Shown: positions 1-9,706 of the stretch, one piece after another
How the letters are laid out: each line of letters starts with the position of its first letter
Numbering within the stretch: position 1 is the first letter of the stretch
Assembly (NCBI RefSeq): GCF_033955345.1
Contig: NZ_CP138332.1
Location: 1,612,001-1,676,000 of the forward strand
DNA from: Sphingobacterium bambusae
GTDB lineage: Bacteria; Bacteroidota; Bacteroidia; Sphingobacteriales; Sphingobacteriaceae
Reading direction: 5' to 3'
DNA: 64,000 bases
The notes under the pieces: generated by a model
Told to the model about the DNA's origin: nothing
What the model saw: only the letters and a program-made list of their open reading frames with translations
Databases searched by the model: none
Translations under genes and position numbers: made by a program

Positions 1-630
1 TGTACTAGCTAGCTTACTTAATACGCCACTATCCCTATTAACGGTCAAGCGTAAGTATAGGTTCTCTGATCCGATCTTTTCCACCTCACCGATGAGCTCG
101 CTGATCGGCTTAATGAAAGAGCGCTTTACCAACAGCGACACGACGATAACAAATAGTACGCCCAGCAAAAGCGCAATAATTAGCAGATTTCTTAAATAAT
201 TTAAGTGATGGGTGTAAAAATAATTCTCTGCAGAAACACCGAGTATGTAGCGTCTTCCTTTTTGCAAATACAACTTCGTCGAATAAAATGTATTGCCGAT
301 CTTGAAATTACTCGTCCCTGTTTTATCAATTTGCTGCCATAATTCTTTATTAAATCCGCTGCTGTGCACGATGTGGTTGTGCTCATCAAATTCAACAATA
401 AATTCATGTTGCTTGTTGAGTTCTTCCACATAGGTCAAAGACCATTCCGTTGCGACACGTTCTCCGTTGAACATCTTTTCTGCCGCCAAGTTACGTCGCA
501 GTTCCAATCGTTTGTAAAAATCGGAAAATGCAAAATTCGTGATGGAATACATGATGAACACCACAAAGGATGCGGTGTAAATCACTAGAATGGTAATTAA
601 TGCATAAAGAATCTTATTGTAGTTACGCAT
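1..630 (-). CDS. Sensor histidine kinase, N-terminal part (cut by window edge)
   Basis: The frame is open from the ATG at 630 to the window edge (210 codons), so the catalytic part lies outside. A membrane segment near residues 8-30 is followed by a sensor region of about 115 residues, a second membrane segment near residues 147-167, and a HAMP-like linker (IKPISELIGEVEKI). This is the layout of an inner-membrane sensor kinase that would phosphorylate the adjacent OmpR-type regulator. The regulator stop and this start overlap as TGATG, so the two are co-translated. The H-box and ATPase domain cannot be seen, so the kinase call rests on layout and neighbour. The ligand is unknown. Confidence 0.8.
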   Translation of the reverse strand, partial: MRNYNKILYALITILVIYTASFVVFIMYSITNFAFSDFYKRLELRRNLAAEKMFNGERVATEWSLTYVEELNKQHEFIVEFDEHNHIVHSSGFNKELWQQIDKTGTSNFKIGNTFYSTKLYLQKGRRYILGVSAENYFYTHHLNYLRNLLIIALLLGVLFVIVVSLLVKRSFIKPISELIGEVEKIGSENLYLRLTVNRDSGVLSKLAST

Positions 631-1358
631 CAGCTTTCAATTTTTAACACGTAGCCCATCCCGATGACGGTATGTATTGCTTTTACAGGTGTAGCTTTCT
701 CGATCTTCTTCCGCAAATAGTTCACATAAACATCGACTACATTTGAACCGATATCAAAGTTAATCCCCCAAACCTTATCCAAGAGCTCACTTCGTTCAAA
801 AACCTTCTGAGGCGCCTGTATAAACAGGAGTAAAAGCCTGTATTCGGTCGACGTGAGATTTAACTCCTGACCATCTGCGTAAGCGATCTTCTTATAATCA
901 TCTATCTCTAGGAATTTGTAGGTGAATAGGCGTTTTTCTACCGACTGCACCTGTTTAGTAATTTCTTGTTTACGTCGTATGAGGGTTCGTACGCGTGCTT
1001 TAAGCTCGATAAGCTTAAACGGTTTGGACAGGTAGTCATCAGCACCGCTATCGAGCCCTAGCACTACATTTTCTGGACTGCCGAGTGCAGTAACCATCAG
1101 TATGGGTAGATCCGTATAACCCAACAGACGAAAGTTCTTACAGATGTCCAAACCATTCATTTCCGGGAGCAACACATCTAAGATAACAAGGCTGATGGCA
1201 TTGTTTTGCAACTTGTGCAGCGCATCCTCATATTTGGTAGCATGAATCACCTGATAACCATCTTCCTCCAGCCCCTGTATGATGACCTCGGCAACATTTC
1301 TTTCATCCTCTACTAGTAATATACGTTGTCCATCCATAGATCCGATCTTTGCTTGCAA
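630..1358 (-). CDS. OmpR/PhoB-family response regulator
   Basis: The 242-aa protein has an N-terminal receiver (LLVEDE acidic pair, phospho-acceptor Asp in VILDVLLPEMNG, Lys in SKPFK) and a C-terminal winged-helix DNA-binding domain (NLTSTEYRLLLLF, then VDVYVNYLRKKIE and TVIGMGYVL). It should be phosphorylated by the kinase encoded just downstream and act as a transcription factor. Its stop overlaps the kinase start by one base. The reading frame allows a second start, Met8 (position 1337), directly before DGQRILLVEDE; most family members begin there, so the first seven residues are doubtful. The regulon is unknown; close relatives often answer metals or envelope stress. Confidence 0.92.
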   Translation of the reverse strand: MQAKIGSMDGQRILLVEDERNVAEVIIQGLEEDGYQVIHATKYEDALHKLQNNAISLVILDVLLPEMNGLDICKNFRLLGYTDLPILMVTALGSPENVVLGLDSGADDYLSKPFKLIELKARVRTLIRRKQEITKQVQSVEKRLFTYKFLEIDDYKKIAYADGQELNLTSTEYRLLLLFIQAPQKVFERSELLDKVWGINFDIGSNVVDVYVNYLRKKIEKATPVKAIHTVIGMGYVLKIES

Positions 1359-1662
1359 GGGTTTATAAACAGCTAAAATATAACATTTTTATGGATATAT
1401 GATGCAGCGGTAATCTCAAAGACGAAAACAACAGATTATTTTTTTGCATGTACTATTCTTTATAAAGTAAATAAGTAAAAAAACTAGCAGATCATTATAC
1501 GTTGCGCAGCACATCAGATTCTGCGGAGCTCCTTTAAATTCTTGTCTTATGCAAAGTACAAAAAAACAAAATAGCCTTATACTTGTCATAGATAAACAAG
1601 GCTTTTCTTGCGTTTCGCTAGAAACAGTCCGTGTTCAGTTTTTACATTATAAACCAAGGTCA
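1359..1662. other. Divergent intergenic region
   Basis: About 300 AT-rich bases lie between the divergent regulator and DinB-like gene. A frame open on the plus strand from 1549 runs into the DinB-like gene, but its first 38 codons show no signal or domain and I treat them as leader. No clear TAnnTTTG box or strong hairpin was seen. Confidence 0.4.
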
Positions 1663-2322
1663 ATGAAAACGTATATTATTCGTCCACTTATGATAAGTCT
1701 GATGACGCTCTTGATGGCAACAGCGTCCAAAACAGTATTTTGCTACGAGAAGGTCGCAAAAAACCTGCATTACGCTATAGATTCTTTATCTGGAATCGAC
1801 TCGCTGCTGCAATACTTTGAACAGACGACAAACGATTTAGAAAAACAGGTATCGGGGCTTAGCGCAGCACAATTGGCTTTCAAGCCTGCTGCCGATAAAT
1901 GGTCGGTTAGTCAGTGTTTGGAACATATCGTACTTTCGGAAACCATGCTTTTCGAGATGGCTAAAAAAGAGCTCCAAAAAGAGGCACAACCGCAGCGCCG
2001 TAAAGAAGTTAAGGTTACCAATGAAAACCTCAAACAGATGATGGGCGACCGCACACAAAAATTTCAAGCACCACAAGAATTGCAGCCCTTGGGAAAGTAT
2101 ACAGATAGCAAAACCGCTCTATCTGAATTTAAAACTGCACGAGCGCCAGTCTTAGCGTATATTAAGCAAGCGGATGAAGAAGATCTACGAAACCATATTA
2201 GTGAATATCCTACCGGTACGGTAAATGGTTATCAAAACCTACTTTTTATTGCCGCTCACATGGCGCGACACATCAAGCAGATTGAAGAAATAAAAGCCAA
2301 TCCCAACTTTCCAAAACAATAG
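1663..2322 (+). CDS. DinB-family (DinB_2) secreted protein
   Basis: From the ATG at 1663 this encodes 219 aa. The frame extends upstream to 1549, but the internal start is preferred because it is followed at once by a signal-peptide-like segment (hydrophobic residues near 6-22 ending around VFCYEK) and preceded by an AAGG purine run. The mature part is a four-helix DinB_2-like domain, with the typical segment KWSVSQCLEHIVLSE and a late histidine pair AAHMARHIKQ that would bind metal in this family. DinB-like proteins are often metal-dependent transferases or of unknown function. It ends two bases before the next gene, so the two form an operon. Confidence 0.75.
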   Translation: MKTYIIRPLMISLMTLLMATASKTVFCYEKVAKNLHYAIDSLSGIDSLLQYFEQTTNDLEKQVSGLSAAQLAFKPAADKWSVSQCLEHIVLSETMLFEMAKKELQKEAQPQRRKEVKVTNENLKQMMGDRTQKFQAPQELQPLGKYTDSKTALSEFKTARAPVLAYIKQADEEDLRNHISEYPTGTVNGYQNLLFIAAHMARHIKQIEEIKANPNFPKQ

Positions 2323-2324
2323 CT

Positions 2325-2774
2325 ATGAAGACATCAACCTATCATATCAACATACAAAGGCCGGCAGCGCATGTCTTTGAAACGATGCTGACCCGAGATA
2401 CCTACAGACAGTGGACTGCGGAATTTGATCCGAGTTCCGATTTTGAGGGCGGTTGGAACAAAGGCGACAAGATTTATTTTCTCGGACCTTCGGAGCATGG
2501 AAAACGTCAAGGCATGATTGCAGAAATTGTTGAGCATATCCCCAATTCATTTATATCGATTAGGCACTATGGCATCGTTGATGGCGATAACGAAATCACC
2601 GATGGGCCGAAAGTCGAAGCATGGGCTGGAGCCTTCGAAAACTACACGTTCTTGGAGAGCGAAGGACATACCAGCTTGACGGTAGAGCTGGATACCAACG
2701 AAGAGTATGCGGCATACTTCGATGAAGCTTGGCCCAGAGCACTTCGCAAGCTAAAGGAAATTTGTGAACACTAA
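2325..2774 (+). CDS. SRPBCC/AHSA1-type ligand-binding domain protein
   Basis: The 149-aa protein opens with a beta strand and the segment RPAAHVFETMLTRDTYRQW and later has a WAGAFENYTF strand, as in the SRPBCC (START/Bet v1-like, AHSA1) fold that forms a hydrophobic pocket. No signal peptide is seen, so it should be cytosolic. It follows the DinB-like gene by two bases. DinB-like and SRPBCC genes are frequent neighbours in Bacteroidota, but neither has a known substrate here. The stop codon lies inside the left arm of a strong terminator. Confidence 0.75.
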   Translation: MKTSTYHINIQRPAAHVFETMLTRDTYRQWTAEFDPSSDFEGGWNKGDKIYFLGPSEHGKRQGMIAEIVEHIPNSFISIRHYGIVDGDNEITDGPKVEAWAGAFENYTFLESEGHTSLTVELDTNEEYAAYFDEAWPRALRKLKEICEH

Positions 2775-2823
2775 TCAAATAAAAGCGGGACAACCTTTTG
2801 TGTTGTCCCGCTTTTATTTGATT
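2773..2823. terminator. Bidirectional terminator with 22-bp perfect stem
   Basis: Positions 2773-2794 and 2802-2823 are perfect reverse complements around a 7-nt loop. The GC core GCGGGACAAC is flanked by AAAA/TTTT tracts, so the hairpin is followed by a T run on either strand. It sits between the convergent SRPBCC and susD-like genes and includes the last bases of the plus-strand stop codon. Confidence 0.9.
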
Positions 2824-2841
2824 GCTGCGCTAGCGTAATTA

Positions 2842-4395
2842 TCAATCTTTATTCCACCATATTTTAGTGCTAGTCAAATCGTCTCCTTGATTCGTCAATG
2901 CACGCTGGTAGTTATCCCGATTCGTGCTCTGTTCCTTTAAAGGATATATAAATCGTGTTGGAATGGATGTACCTACTTCTGGTATAAAACGATAGCTTTG
3001 GGCGGCACCAGTACGTGTACCCGACCAAATCACATCATCCTTTTTCACTAAAAATGATGGAAAGCCTGTTCTCCGTATTTCCGACCAAGCTTCTACGCCT
3101 TGATTGTACAAGGCCAAGTATTTTTGAGTCAGTACACGTTCTTGGTTTGCTGCGGGAAGCGTAGCTAAATAGTTCGTCACATCCACCGCACTTACGCCCC
3201 ATTTCTCCAAAGAAGCACGTACCCCTTTTTCATAAGCCTGCTGATCCCAATTATTGTACTCCGCAATAATAAATTGCACCTCAGCAAATTCTTGAAGCAC
3301 TTCGGCATAGTCCGCCGCATTGATCACATCGCCAGGCAACGATATCGAATCTGTGGGAAAAAGATTACCGGCAGCGAGCGGCAAGCCATAGGGCTGGCCA
3401 ACATAGGCGCCCTTAACATTGGGCTTCGCATATTTGGGCAACCTAGGATCTGTCGCTGTAAACGGGCCACGTTTGCCCTGCAAGGCCTCCACCAAAACAT
3501 GGGACACCGCAAAATCCTTTCTGTTGGCAATCACCGTTGCACGATAAAGAGGCGCCTCATTGGGCGAGGTCGTCGTGTACTTGAATGCGGCATTATCAGC
3601 ATTGGAGGTAAAAACACCTTTCGCGATAGCATCTTCGATATGTAACCTAGCCAAGGAAACATCCTTCTTTGCAATTCTATTGGCCACCCGTAACCGTAGG
3701 GAATTCGCAAACTTAGCCCAATTTGCATTATTTCCCTTGTAGATAATATCCGCAGTCCCAAACGTCGTTGCCGAAGCATACTTCAACAACGTATCGGCCG
3801 ATTGTTGCAGCTCATTCAGTAGATCTTTGTAGATTTTCTCCTGCGTGGCATAACCGGGCGTCAAGTTATCGGGGTCCTGCTGTAGAGCTTGAAAATCGGG
3901 ATCCGTATTGCCATACGATTGATAGGGAATATCACCAAATACATCCGTTAAACCTTGGAAAGCATAAGCCTTCAATATACGCGCAACAGCTATCTGGTTG
4001 ACATTTGTACCAGCCGTACCCGCTGCCGCGATGGCGCGAGTAGACTCGTCCGTATTCAGTTTGATAATTTCGTTGAGATTGTTCAGCGCTTTATACAAAC
4101 CTGTCCAATAGTTGTCGGCATAGCTGTTGGTAATGACATAGCGCGACTGATCGGTATAGATATTCTGGCTGAAATACTGCGCATAGAGCTGTGCACCGCG
4201 CAGATTAAGCTCTTCGTTGCGCAATGTATTCATCAACTGTTTTTCGGCACTCACCAAAATATACGGTGTTGAAACGGCCGATGGCCGGTTAGGATCGGTA
4301 TTAATTTCCGTAAAAATATCTTTTGAGCAGCTCCCCAGTCCTAGTACTGCAAAGCCAATAATACCTAGTGTATAGATCGTTTTAAAAACTTTCAT
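2842..4395 (-). CDS. SusD/RagB-family outer-membrane lipoprotein
   Basis: The 517-aa protein starts with an SPII signal and lipobox (GLGSC near residue 23), followed by FTEINTDPNRPSAV, the usual opening of the SusD-like_2 group, whose helical repeats form the lid of a TonB-dependent porin. It should sit on the cell surface, bind an oligomeric nutrient and hand it to the SusC partner encoded six bases upstream. No glycoside hydrolase, sulfatase or peptidase gene lies beside the pair, so the substrate cannot be guessed; such bare pairs may import peptides or glycans. Confidence 0.92.
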   Translation of the reverse strand: MKVFKTIYTLGIIGFAVLGLGSCSKDIFTEINTDPNRPSAVSTPYILVSAEKQLMNTLRNEELNLRGAQLYAQYFSQNIYTDQSRYVITNSYADNYWTGLYKALNNLNEIIKLNTDESTRAIAAAGTAGTNVNQIAVARILKAYAFQGLTDVFGDIPYQSYGNTDPDFQALQQDPDNLTPGYATQEKIYKDLLNELQQSADTLLKYASATTFGTADIIYKGNNANWAKFANSLRLRVANRIAKKDVSLARLHIEDAIAKGVFTSNADNAAFKYTTTSPNEAPLYRATVIANRKDFAVSHVLVEALQGKRGPFTATDPRLPKYAKPNVKGAYVGQPYGLPLAAGNLFPTDSISLPGDVINAADYAEVLQEFAEVQFIIAEYNNWDQQAYEKGVRASLEKWGVSAVDVTNYLATLPAANQERVLTQKYLALYNQGVEAWSEIRRTGFPSFLVKKDDVIWSGTRTGAAQSYRFIPEVGTSIPTRFIYPLKEQSTNRDNYQRALTNQGDDLTSTKIWWNKD

Positions 4396-4401
4396 GTTGT
4401 C

Positions 4402-7400
4402 TTAGAATTTAACGTTTACATTGAACCCATAGGTAACAGGAACAGGAATATTTCCTCCCTCTATACCTTGCACATTTCCTCCACTTGATGTGAATTCCGG
4501 ATCTATATATTTACTTTCGGTATAGATATTCCATAGATTCCTCCCATAAACCGATACGCCTAGATTCTTAACTAATTTGTTATCCTTCAACGGGATAGTG
4601 TAACCAAAGGTTACTTCCCTTAATTTCACAAATGTCGCGTCGAAAATAGAAAATGTTGTCGGGCCGTTATATTCGTTTCTAGCCCATTGCTGTGCCGTGA
4701 TACGGGTATCATTTTCCACCGCATTGCTCACATCGTAGGTACCATCGGGGTTAAAAGTAACATCGGCCTTCACCCCATCAAGCACTACTCCAGTTTCACG
4801 AACGTCATTGGCAGCCGTTTTGTCTAATATCCCCGCATACATCCCCACCTTATAGGTTTGAGAGAAGAACTTCCCTCCCACGCGGCCATCGATCAAAAAC
4901 CCGAGGTTAAAATTCTTGTAGCTGAAACTGTTCTGGAAACCAAAAATAAATTTAGGTAAAACAGAGCCTAGCGGAACGAGTTGCGAAGTACGCATATAAG
5001 TTCCATCTGCCTGAACCACTCGTTGCCCATCATTCGCGTAAACAAAATCATAGCCCAAAAACTGTCCATACGACTCGCCTTCACGGGCCACCAGATTCAC
5101 TAAAGTGTTGCTCAAGGTCAAGGTATTCACGAGATCATCCAGTTTCACGACCTTGTTCACATTGCGCGCCCAGTTTATGTTGGTATTCCATTGAAAATTT
5201 TCGTTGCGGACTGGTGTTGCGTTTAAAACAATTTCCAAACCCTTGTTTTCTACACGACCAGCGTTAAGCACCTTAGACTCATAGCCAAAGGCAGACGATA
5301 CCGGAACAGGCAAGATTTGATCACGGGTGGTATTATTATAGTAAGTCACATCAAAGCCTAGACGATTCCTAAAAAACTGCATATTCAGGCCTGCCTCCCA
5401 TGAATTCGTAATCTCCGGTTTAAGGTTAACGTTGTTCAACACGGCTGGCAAGCTGTAAGAAGGCACACCAGCAAAAGCTTGTTCTGCGTTATACACCTTC
5501 AACAACATGTAGGGATCGGTATCATTACCTACCCAAGATACGCCGGCCCGCACTTTGGCAAAAGACAACCAATCTAACTTCCGTAGCGCGTCGAGTTGAC
5601 TAAAGACAAAGCTTCCCGATACCGAAGGATAAAAATACGAGTAGTTATTACTCGGTAGCGTAGACGACCAATCGTTCCGAACCGTCGCGTCCAAGAACAA
5701 CATATCTCTATAGCCCAGTGAAGCGCTACCGAAAAGCGAAGCTATGCGCCGTTTGTAGGTGTAGTTTTCGATCAACACCGATGAGGCATTTTTCAAATTG
5801 TAGTAGTTGGGTATAATCAAACCGCCTTGGGTAACCGCATAATCAACCTTTCGCTGCATATCCCGTACATTTCCTCCTGCCAGTGCATTTAGCGAAAAGT
5901 CATTCCACTGTTTCTTCGCTGTTGCAATAAACTCATAGTTGTATTCGTTCAGGTTATTTCCAGCTTCCTCATACTGCGAGGTACTTCTTGAATACATGGC
6001 TATGCGATCCTCTGATCTAAAGCTATAGACATCGCCGTGTACCTTTGCCTGCAGATTTAACCAGTTTGTCGCTTGATAATCCAAACCTACATTTCCGTAC
6101 ACGCGGTCCCGTTGTTCCTCCATGTAGCTTTCATAGGCCGACCAGTAAGGGTTATCGATGAAGCGTGTGGCCTCCGCCGCAGGGGTATTTTGCCAGCCTG
6201 TACGGTTCCAAGCCAACGGCGTACCATCTGCCCGTTTGTAGTTCTCCAATAACTTATAATCTACCTGAACCGCGCCCCACTGAAAAGCTTCCAACATAAT
6301 ATTCCTATTGGAGGCTCCTGCCCAAGGCTTGCCTAAAGATTCGTTCCTAACATAATTTAGCACCGAACTCACGCGCAGCTTACCCAATTGTGTGCTTCCC
6401 GAGAAATTCAAGCTATTACGTCCTAAGGTCGAATTGGGTGTAGTACCCCGCACGTTTTTATTTGTATAAGACAAACGGTAGGTGGTATTTTCTCCACTCC
6501 CAGCGATAGCTAGATTATTGGTATTGGCTAGCCCTGTCCTAAAAAAATAGTTAACATCATGCTTGGGATACAGCCAAGGTGTAGTCTGCAAATAGGTTGA
6601 CGCGTCCTCGGGGTTTAGGCTGTACCATTGTAAGACGTTGGTACCATCAAGGCGTGGCCCCCAACTTTCATCTGACGCGTAGTCTACAATCTTATAGTCT
6701 GCACCACTGATATTAACCGTTTGAAATTCCGTCGAATATCCCTGTCCATAGAGCTTCTGTCTTTTTGGCAAACGAACGATTTGCTCGAAATCCAACCCCG
6801 TATTTAGTGAGATTGAAGTTTGCTCGCCCACCTTTGCTTTCTTGGTCGTGATCATTATCACACCATTGGCGGCTCTAGAGCCATATAAAGCAGCGGAAAC
6901 AGGGCCTTTCAATACCGAGATATTTTCGATATCGTCCGGGTTGATATCCTGTATCAGATTTCCAACATCTTTTCCGGCACTTCCGTTAATTGTAGCCGAT
7001 GAATTAAGATCCCGGTCGTCGAGCGGCGTGCCATCAACAATATACAGCGGTTGGTTGTTCCCTGAAATGGAGTTTATACCACGAAGCGTAACACGGGACG
7101 ATCCCCCCATATTGCCCCCGGAAGTTGTTACTTGCATCCCCGCCACCTTCCCAGAAAGGGCACTTAAAGCATTGGTAGGACGAGTTTGCAGCTCGACACC
7201 TTTAACTTCCTGTACAGCGTAGCCTAAGGCTTTCTTTTCACGTGAAATACCCAGCGCGGTAACCACGACTTCTGCTATTTCATCTGCTACAGGTGCGAGT
7301 TGAATAGTAAGCGGGCCATCTCCAAGTTGATTGATCGTTTGGGATTCAAACCCGATAAACTTAACCGTGATGGAAGGCGTATCTGCTTTTACGAGCAGGG

Positions 7401-7584
7401 AGAAGCTACCGTCGCCACCGGTTAGAGCTTGAATTTTCGTCTGATTATCCGTAACTGTAGCACCTGCTATAGGTTGATTATTTTGGTCGACAACGCGACC
7501 TTTTAAGGTGGATTGCGCATATAGCTGCCCGGTACCTAGGGCAATAGCGATCCCCGCTATACTTAGATAGTTTTTTGTTTTCAT
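4402..7584 (-). CDS. SusC/RagA-family TonB-linked outer-membrane protein
   Basis: The 1060-aa protein has a signal peptide (cleavage near YAQ), a carboxypeptidase-regulatory-like domain (about residues 28-105, starting LKGRVVDQNNQPIAGATV), then a plug domain with the SusC signature (PLYIVDGTPLDDRDLN) and NGVIMITTKK, and a long C-terminal 22-strand barrel ending in a Phe. It forms the energised pore for the substrate caught by the SusD-like protein six bases downstream. No anti-sigma/ECF sigma gene is next to it, so regulation is not visible locally. Confidence 0.95.
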   Translation of the reverse strand: MKTKNYLSIAGIAIALGTGQLYAQSTLKGRVVDQNNQPIAGATVTDNQTKIQALTGGDGSFSLLVKADTPSITVKFIGFESQTINQLGDGPLTIQLAPVADEIAEVVVTALGISREKKALGYAVQEVKGVELQTRPTNALSALSGKVAGMQVTTSGGNMGGSSRVTLRGINSISGNNQPLYIVDGTPLDDRDLNSSATINGSAGKDVGNLIQDINPDDIENISVLKGPVSAALYGSRAANGVIMITTKKAKVGEQTSISLNTGLDFEQIVRLPKRQKLYGQGYSTEFQTVNISGADYKIVDYASDESWGPRLDGTNVLQWYSLNPEDASTYLQTTPWLYPKHDVNYFFRTGLANTNNLAIAGSGENTTYRLSYTNKNVRGTTPNSTLGRNSLNFSGSTQLGKLRVSSVLNYVRNESLGKPWAGASNRNIMLEAFQWGAVQVDYKLLENYKRADGTPLAWNRTGWQNTPAAEATRFIDNPYWSAYESYMEEQRDRVYGNVGLDYQATNWLNLQAKVHGDVYSFRSEDRIAMYSRSTSQYEEAGNNLNEYNYEFIATAKKQWNDFSLNALAGGNVRDMQRKVDYAVTQGGLIIPNYYNLKNASSVLIENYTYKRRIASLFGSASLGYRDMLFLDATVRNDWSSTLPSNNYSYFYPSVSGSFVFSQLDALRKLDWLSFAKVRAGVSWVGNDTDPYMLLKVYNAEQAFAGVPSYSLPAVLNNVNLKPEITNSWEAGLNMQFFRNRLGFDVTYYNNTTRDQILPVPVSSAFGYESKVLNAGRVENKGLEIVLNATPVRNENFQWNTNINWARNVNKVVKLDDLVNTLTLSNTLVNLVAREGESYGQFLGYDFVYANDGQRVVQADGTYMRTSQLVPLGSVLPKFIFGFQNSFSYKNFNLGFLIDGRVGGKFFSQTYKVGMYAGILDKTAANDVRETGVVLDGVKADVTFNPDGTYDVSNAVENDTRITAQQWARNEYNGPTTFSIFDATFVKLREVTFGYTIPLKDNKLVKNLGVSVYGRNLWNIYTESKYIDPEFTSSGGNVQGIEGGNIPVPVTYGFNVNVKF

Positions 7585-7728
7585 TACAAAGACTTAGGGT
7601 TGAAAAATTCTTTTACGAGTTATTCAATAAATTATCGGAGACTAATTTTGATTTAATTATCTCCTAAACACATTCGACGAAAAAGGACAATACACATAGT
7701 TTCACAATGGATGTAAATGATCTGAGCG

Positions 7729-7736
7729 GCAAATGT
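7729..7736 (-). promoter_or_regulatory. Candidate -7 box for susC-like gene
   Basis: Read on the minus strand this is TACATTTG, a full match to the Bacteroidota -7 consensus TAnnTTTG, about 145 bases before the susC start. A matching TTTG at the expected -33 spacing was not found, so support is partial. The rest of 7585-7871 shows no gene or strong hairpin. Confidence 0.35.
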
Positions 7737-7871
7737 ACATTTATTCCATTAATTTAGTAGACTTTTATCGTCAAAAAAATGTCATCCTAAAAAGACAAAG
7801 CTTAACCTACTGTTTTACAATCGAATGAAAATTGAACAAACCTTTAACTTTCTGAACCGTTATACTTGCGT

Positions 7872-8477
7872 ATGAAAAATCTATCTCTTCTTATGCTTTT
7901 ATGGGGCTCGATTAACTTATTGGGCGCTTGTAACAATCAGCAGCAACCAAACAAACAGGCAGCGGATGCCCGTGCAGACGATAGTACCCACGAGGCCAAG
8001 CTTCAGGACTCCGTCCACTATGAACTTATTCACGATACAGATTCGATTCCTGGAAATATCAACGATGGAGTAGCCTCTCAGCTCAAGGCGCCTATCAAAG
8101 CGCTGGCCGCTTTTTATGCGGCGATGGGTGGCAGTGGCTGTGATGGAGAGACCTGCAAGCTCACTACGGCCCTAGGACTGGGAAAGCAGGGCTCTGATGC
8201 ACATAAGAAATTAATCCAAGACTATTTCCCCGATGATAAAGTGGCAAAAACCGTGGTTGCGCAAGATTGCTATCTCCGCCCAAGTGGAGCTTCAACTTTT
8301 TCTGACTATGATTATTTGAATATCACCGAATATGGAGATACCTTGCGGGTGGACTACAAACTACTTCAATACAATCAGGGGACAGAAAAATGGACGGAAG
8401 GACCTGACATGTATATATTGAAGGACAATGTTTTCCAGAAAATAAAGCGTAACCTATGGACATTTGCTGAAAACTAG
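7872..8477 (+). CDS. Lipoprotein of unknown function
   Basis: The start is the ATG at 7872; the frame can be read two codons further up from a TTG. The 201-aa product has an SPII signal with lipobox LLGAC near residue 20 and a polar linker rich in Gln, Ala and Asp. A globular part includes the cysteine pair GCDGETCKL and a late KQGSDAHKKLIQDYF segment. I do not recognise the family. The cysteines could form a disulfide in the periplasm. It is followed 24 bases later by the AI-2E-type permease. A TATACTTG box (one mismatch to TAnnTTTG) ends only three bases before the ATG. Confidence 0.7.
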   Translation: MKNLSLLMLLWGSINLLGACNNQQQPNKQAADARADDSTHEAKLQDSVHYELIHDTDSIPGNINDGVASQLKAPIKALAAFYAAMGGSGCDGETCKLTTALGLGKQGSDAHKKLIQDYFPDDKVAKTVVAQDCYLRPSGASTFSDYDYLNITEYGDTLRVDYKLLQYNQGTEKWTEGPDMYILKDNVFQKIKRNLWTFAEN

Positions 8478-8485
8478 CTTCTTCT

Positions 8486-8491
8486 AGGAGG
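8486..8491 (+). promoter_or_regulatory. Strong Shine-Dalgarno (AGGAGG)
   Basis: AGGAGG lies ten bases before the ATG at 8502. A full Shine-Dalgarno is uncommon in Bacteroidota, where most starts in this window lack one. It supports 8502 as the start of the permease rather than the internal Met at 8535. Confidence 0.5.
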
Positions 8492-8501
8492 CAGTCTTCT
8501 T

Positions 8502-9605
8502 ATGCTAAAAACGCTTTTTTTAATCACTCGAAAAATGCACACACGCCGAACAAACATTTATCAAACGTTAGCCATCGTCATTTTCGTTGGTGTGCTACTA
8601 TATTTTGCACGCAGTGTTCTCGCTCCCCTCGCCATTTCGAGTATTCTCGCGATGTTGTTTGTATCGCCAAGTAACAATCTGGAGAAAAAGAGCATACCCA
8701 GATGGGCGACAGCGCTTTTTGCTGTTGCCATTTTACTGTTGGCGGCCACGGGTTTGTTTTTCTTGTTCAGTTGGCAATTGCAGAGCTTTTCGGACAACCT
8801 AGATGCCATCAAAGATAATGTCATGAATGTATTGTCTGGCATACAGCAGTGGGTAGAATCTAGCTTTGGACTCGACAGGGCACAACAAAAAGCCATCGCC
8901 CAAGAAGAAATGAAAGCTGGCCAGCAGACAGTGGGACTTACCACGACCTTCGCATCAGGGTTTCTAAGTATTGCAGTAGATACTGTGCTTGTCATAGTCT
9001 ACACCTATCTACTCCTATTTTATCGCGCGCGCATCAAAAATTTCATCTTAAAACTTACCAAGGATAGCAGTAGGATGGAAACGCAGGACATTATATCGTC
9101 TTCGACCAAGGTTGCCGCAAAATATGTCAGTGGACTAGCGAAGATGATTGTTGTACTTTGGGTACTATACGGCATTGGTTTCAGCAGCATCGGCGTAGAG
9201 AATGCGTTGTTCTTTGCAATACTTTGTGGATTGCTTGAGCTGATTCCATTCGTGGGCAACCTCACCGGTACAGGTGTTACCATTTTGGGCGTTATTGCAC
9301 AGGGAGGAAAAACGGAAATGATCCTTTTGGTCATCGGTATTTATGCGGTCGTGCAATTTGCTCAGACCTATATCTTGGAACCGCTCATTGTCGGCAATGA
9401 GGTCAATATAAATCCACTTTTCACCATCATCGGACTGGTGGTCGCCGAAGCTATATGGGGAATTTCAGGCATGGTGCTCGCGATTCCCGTGATCGGGATA
9501 TGCAAAATAATCTGCGATCGGGTCGACTTGCTGAAACCCTACGGCTATCTCATTGGAACAGAGAAGAAGCGGAAGGTTGCTTTTAAGAAACGTAAATCCG
9601 ACTGA
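8502..9605 (+). CDS. AI-2E family transporter (PerM-like permease)
   Basis: The 367-aa membrane protein has paired N-terminal helices (about residues 20-85), an amphipathic extracytoplasmic region (about 85-150) and a C-terminal cluster of helices with the family segment LLELIPFVGNLTGTGVTI and a hydrophobic block near VAEAIWGISGMVLAIPVIG. This is the layout of the AI-2E/PerM (UPF0118) family, which includes the AI-2 exporter TqsA and Na+/H+ antiporter-like members. Which solute it moves cannot be told from sequence. The C-terminus is strongly basic (EKKRKVAFKKRKSD). Confidence 0.9.
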   Translation: MLKTLFLITRKMHTRRTNIYQTLAIVIFVGVLLYFARSVLAPLAISSILAMLFVSPSNNLEKKSIPRWATALFAVAILLLAATGLFFLFSWQLQSFSDNLDAIKDNVMNVLSGIQQWVESSFGLDRAQQKAIAQEEMKAGQQTVGLTTTFASGFLSIAVDTVLVIVYTYLLLFYRARIKNFILKLTKDSSRMETQDIISSSTKVAAKYVSGLAKMIVVLWVLYGIGFSSIGVENALFFAILCGLLELIPFVGNLTGTGVTILGVIAQGGKTEMILLVIGIYAVVQFAQTYILEPLIVGNEVNINPLFTIIGLVVAEAIWGISGMVLAIPVIGICKIICDRVDLLKPYGYLIGTEKKRKVAFKKRKSD

Positions 9606-9706
9606 TCAACTATCTGCCGCACGTAAGGAGCTGACGCCAGCAATCAGCCTTCGACAGGTATTCCAAAAGAATCCCTTATCTTTGCCTCCAAGCAAAAATG
9701 TAGAAC

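Noticed and set aside
1549-1662. Longer N-terminus of the DinB-like protein
   Set aside because: The extra 38 residues precede a clear signal-peptide-like segment at Met39 and look like untranslated leader.
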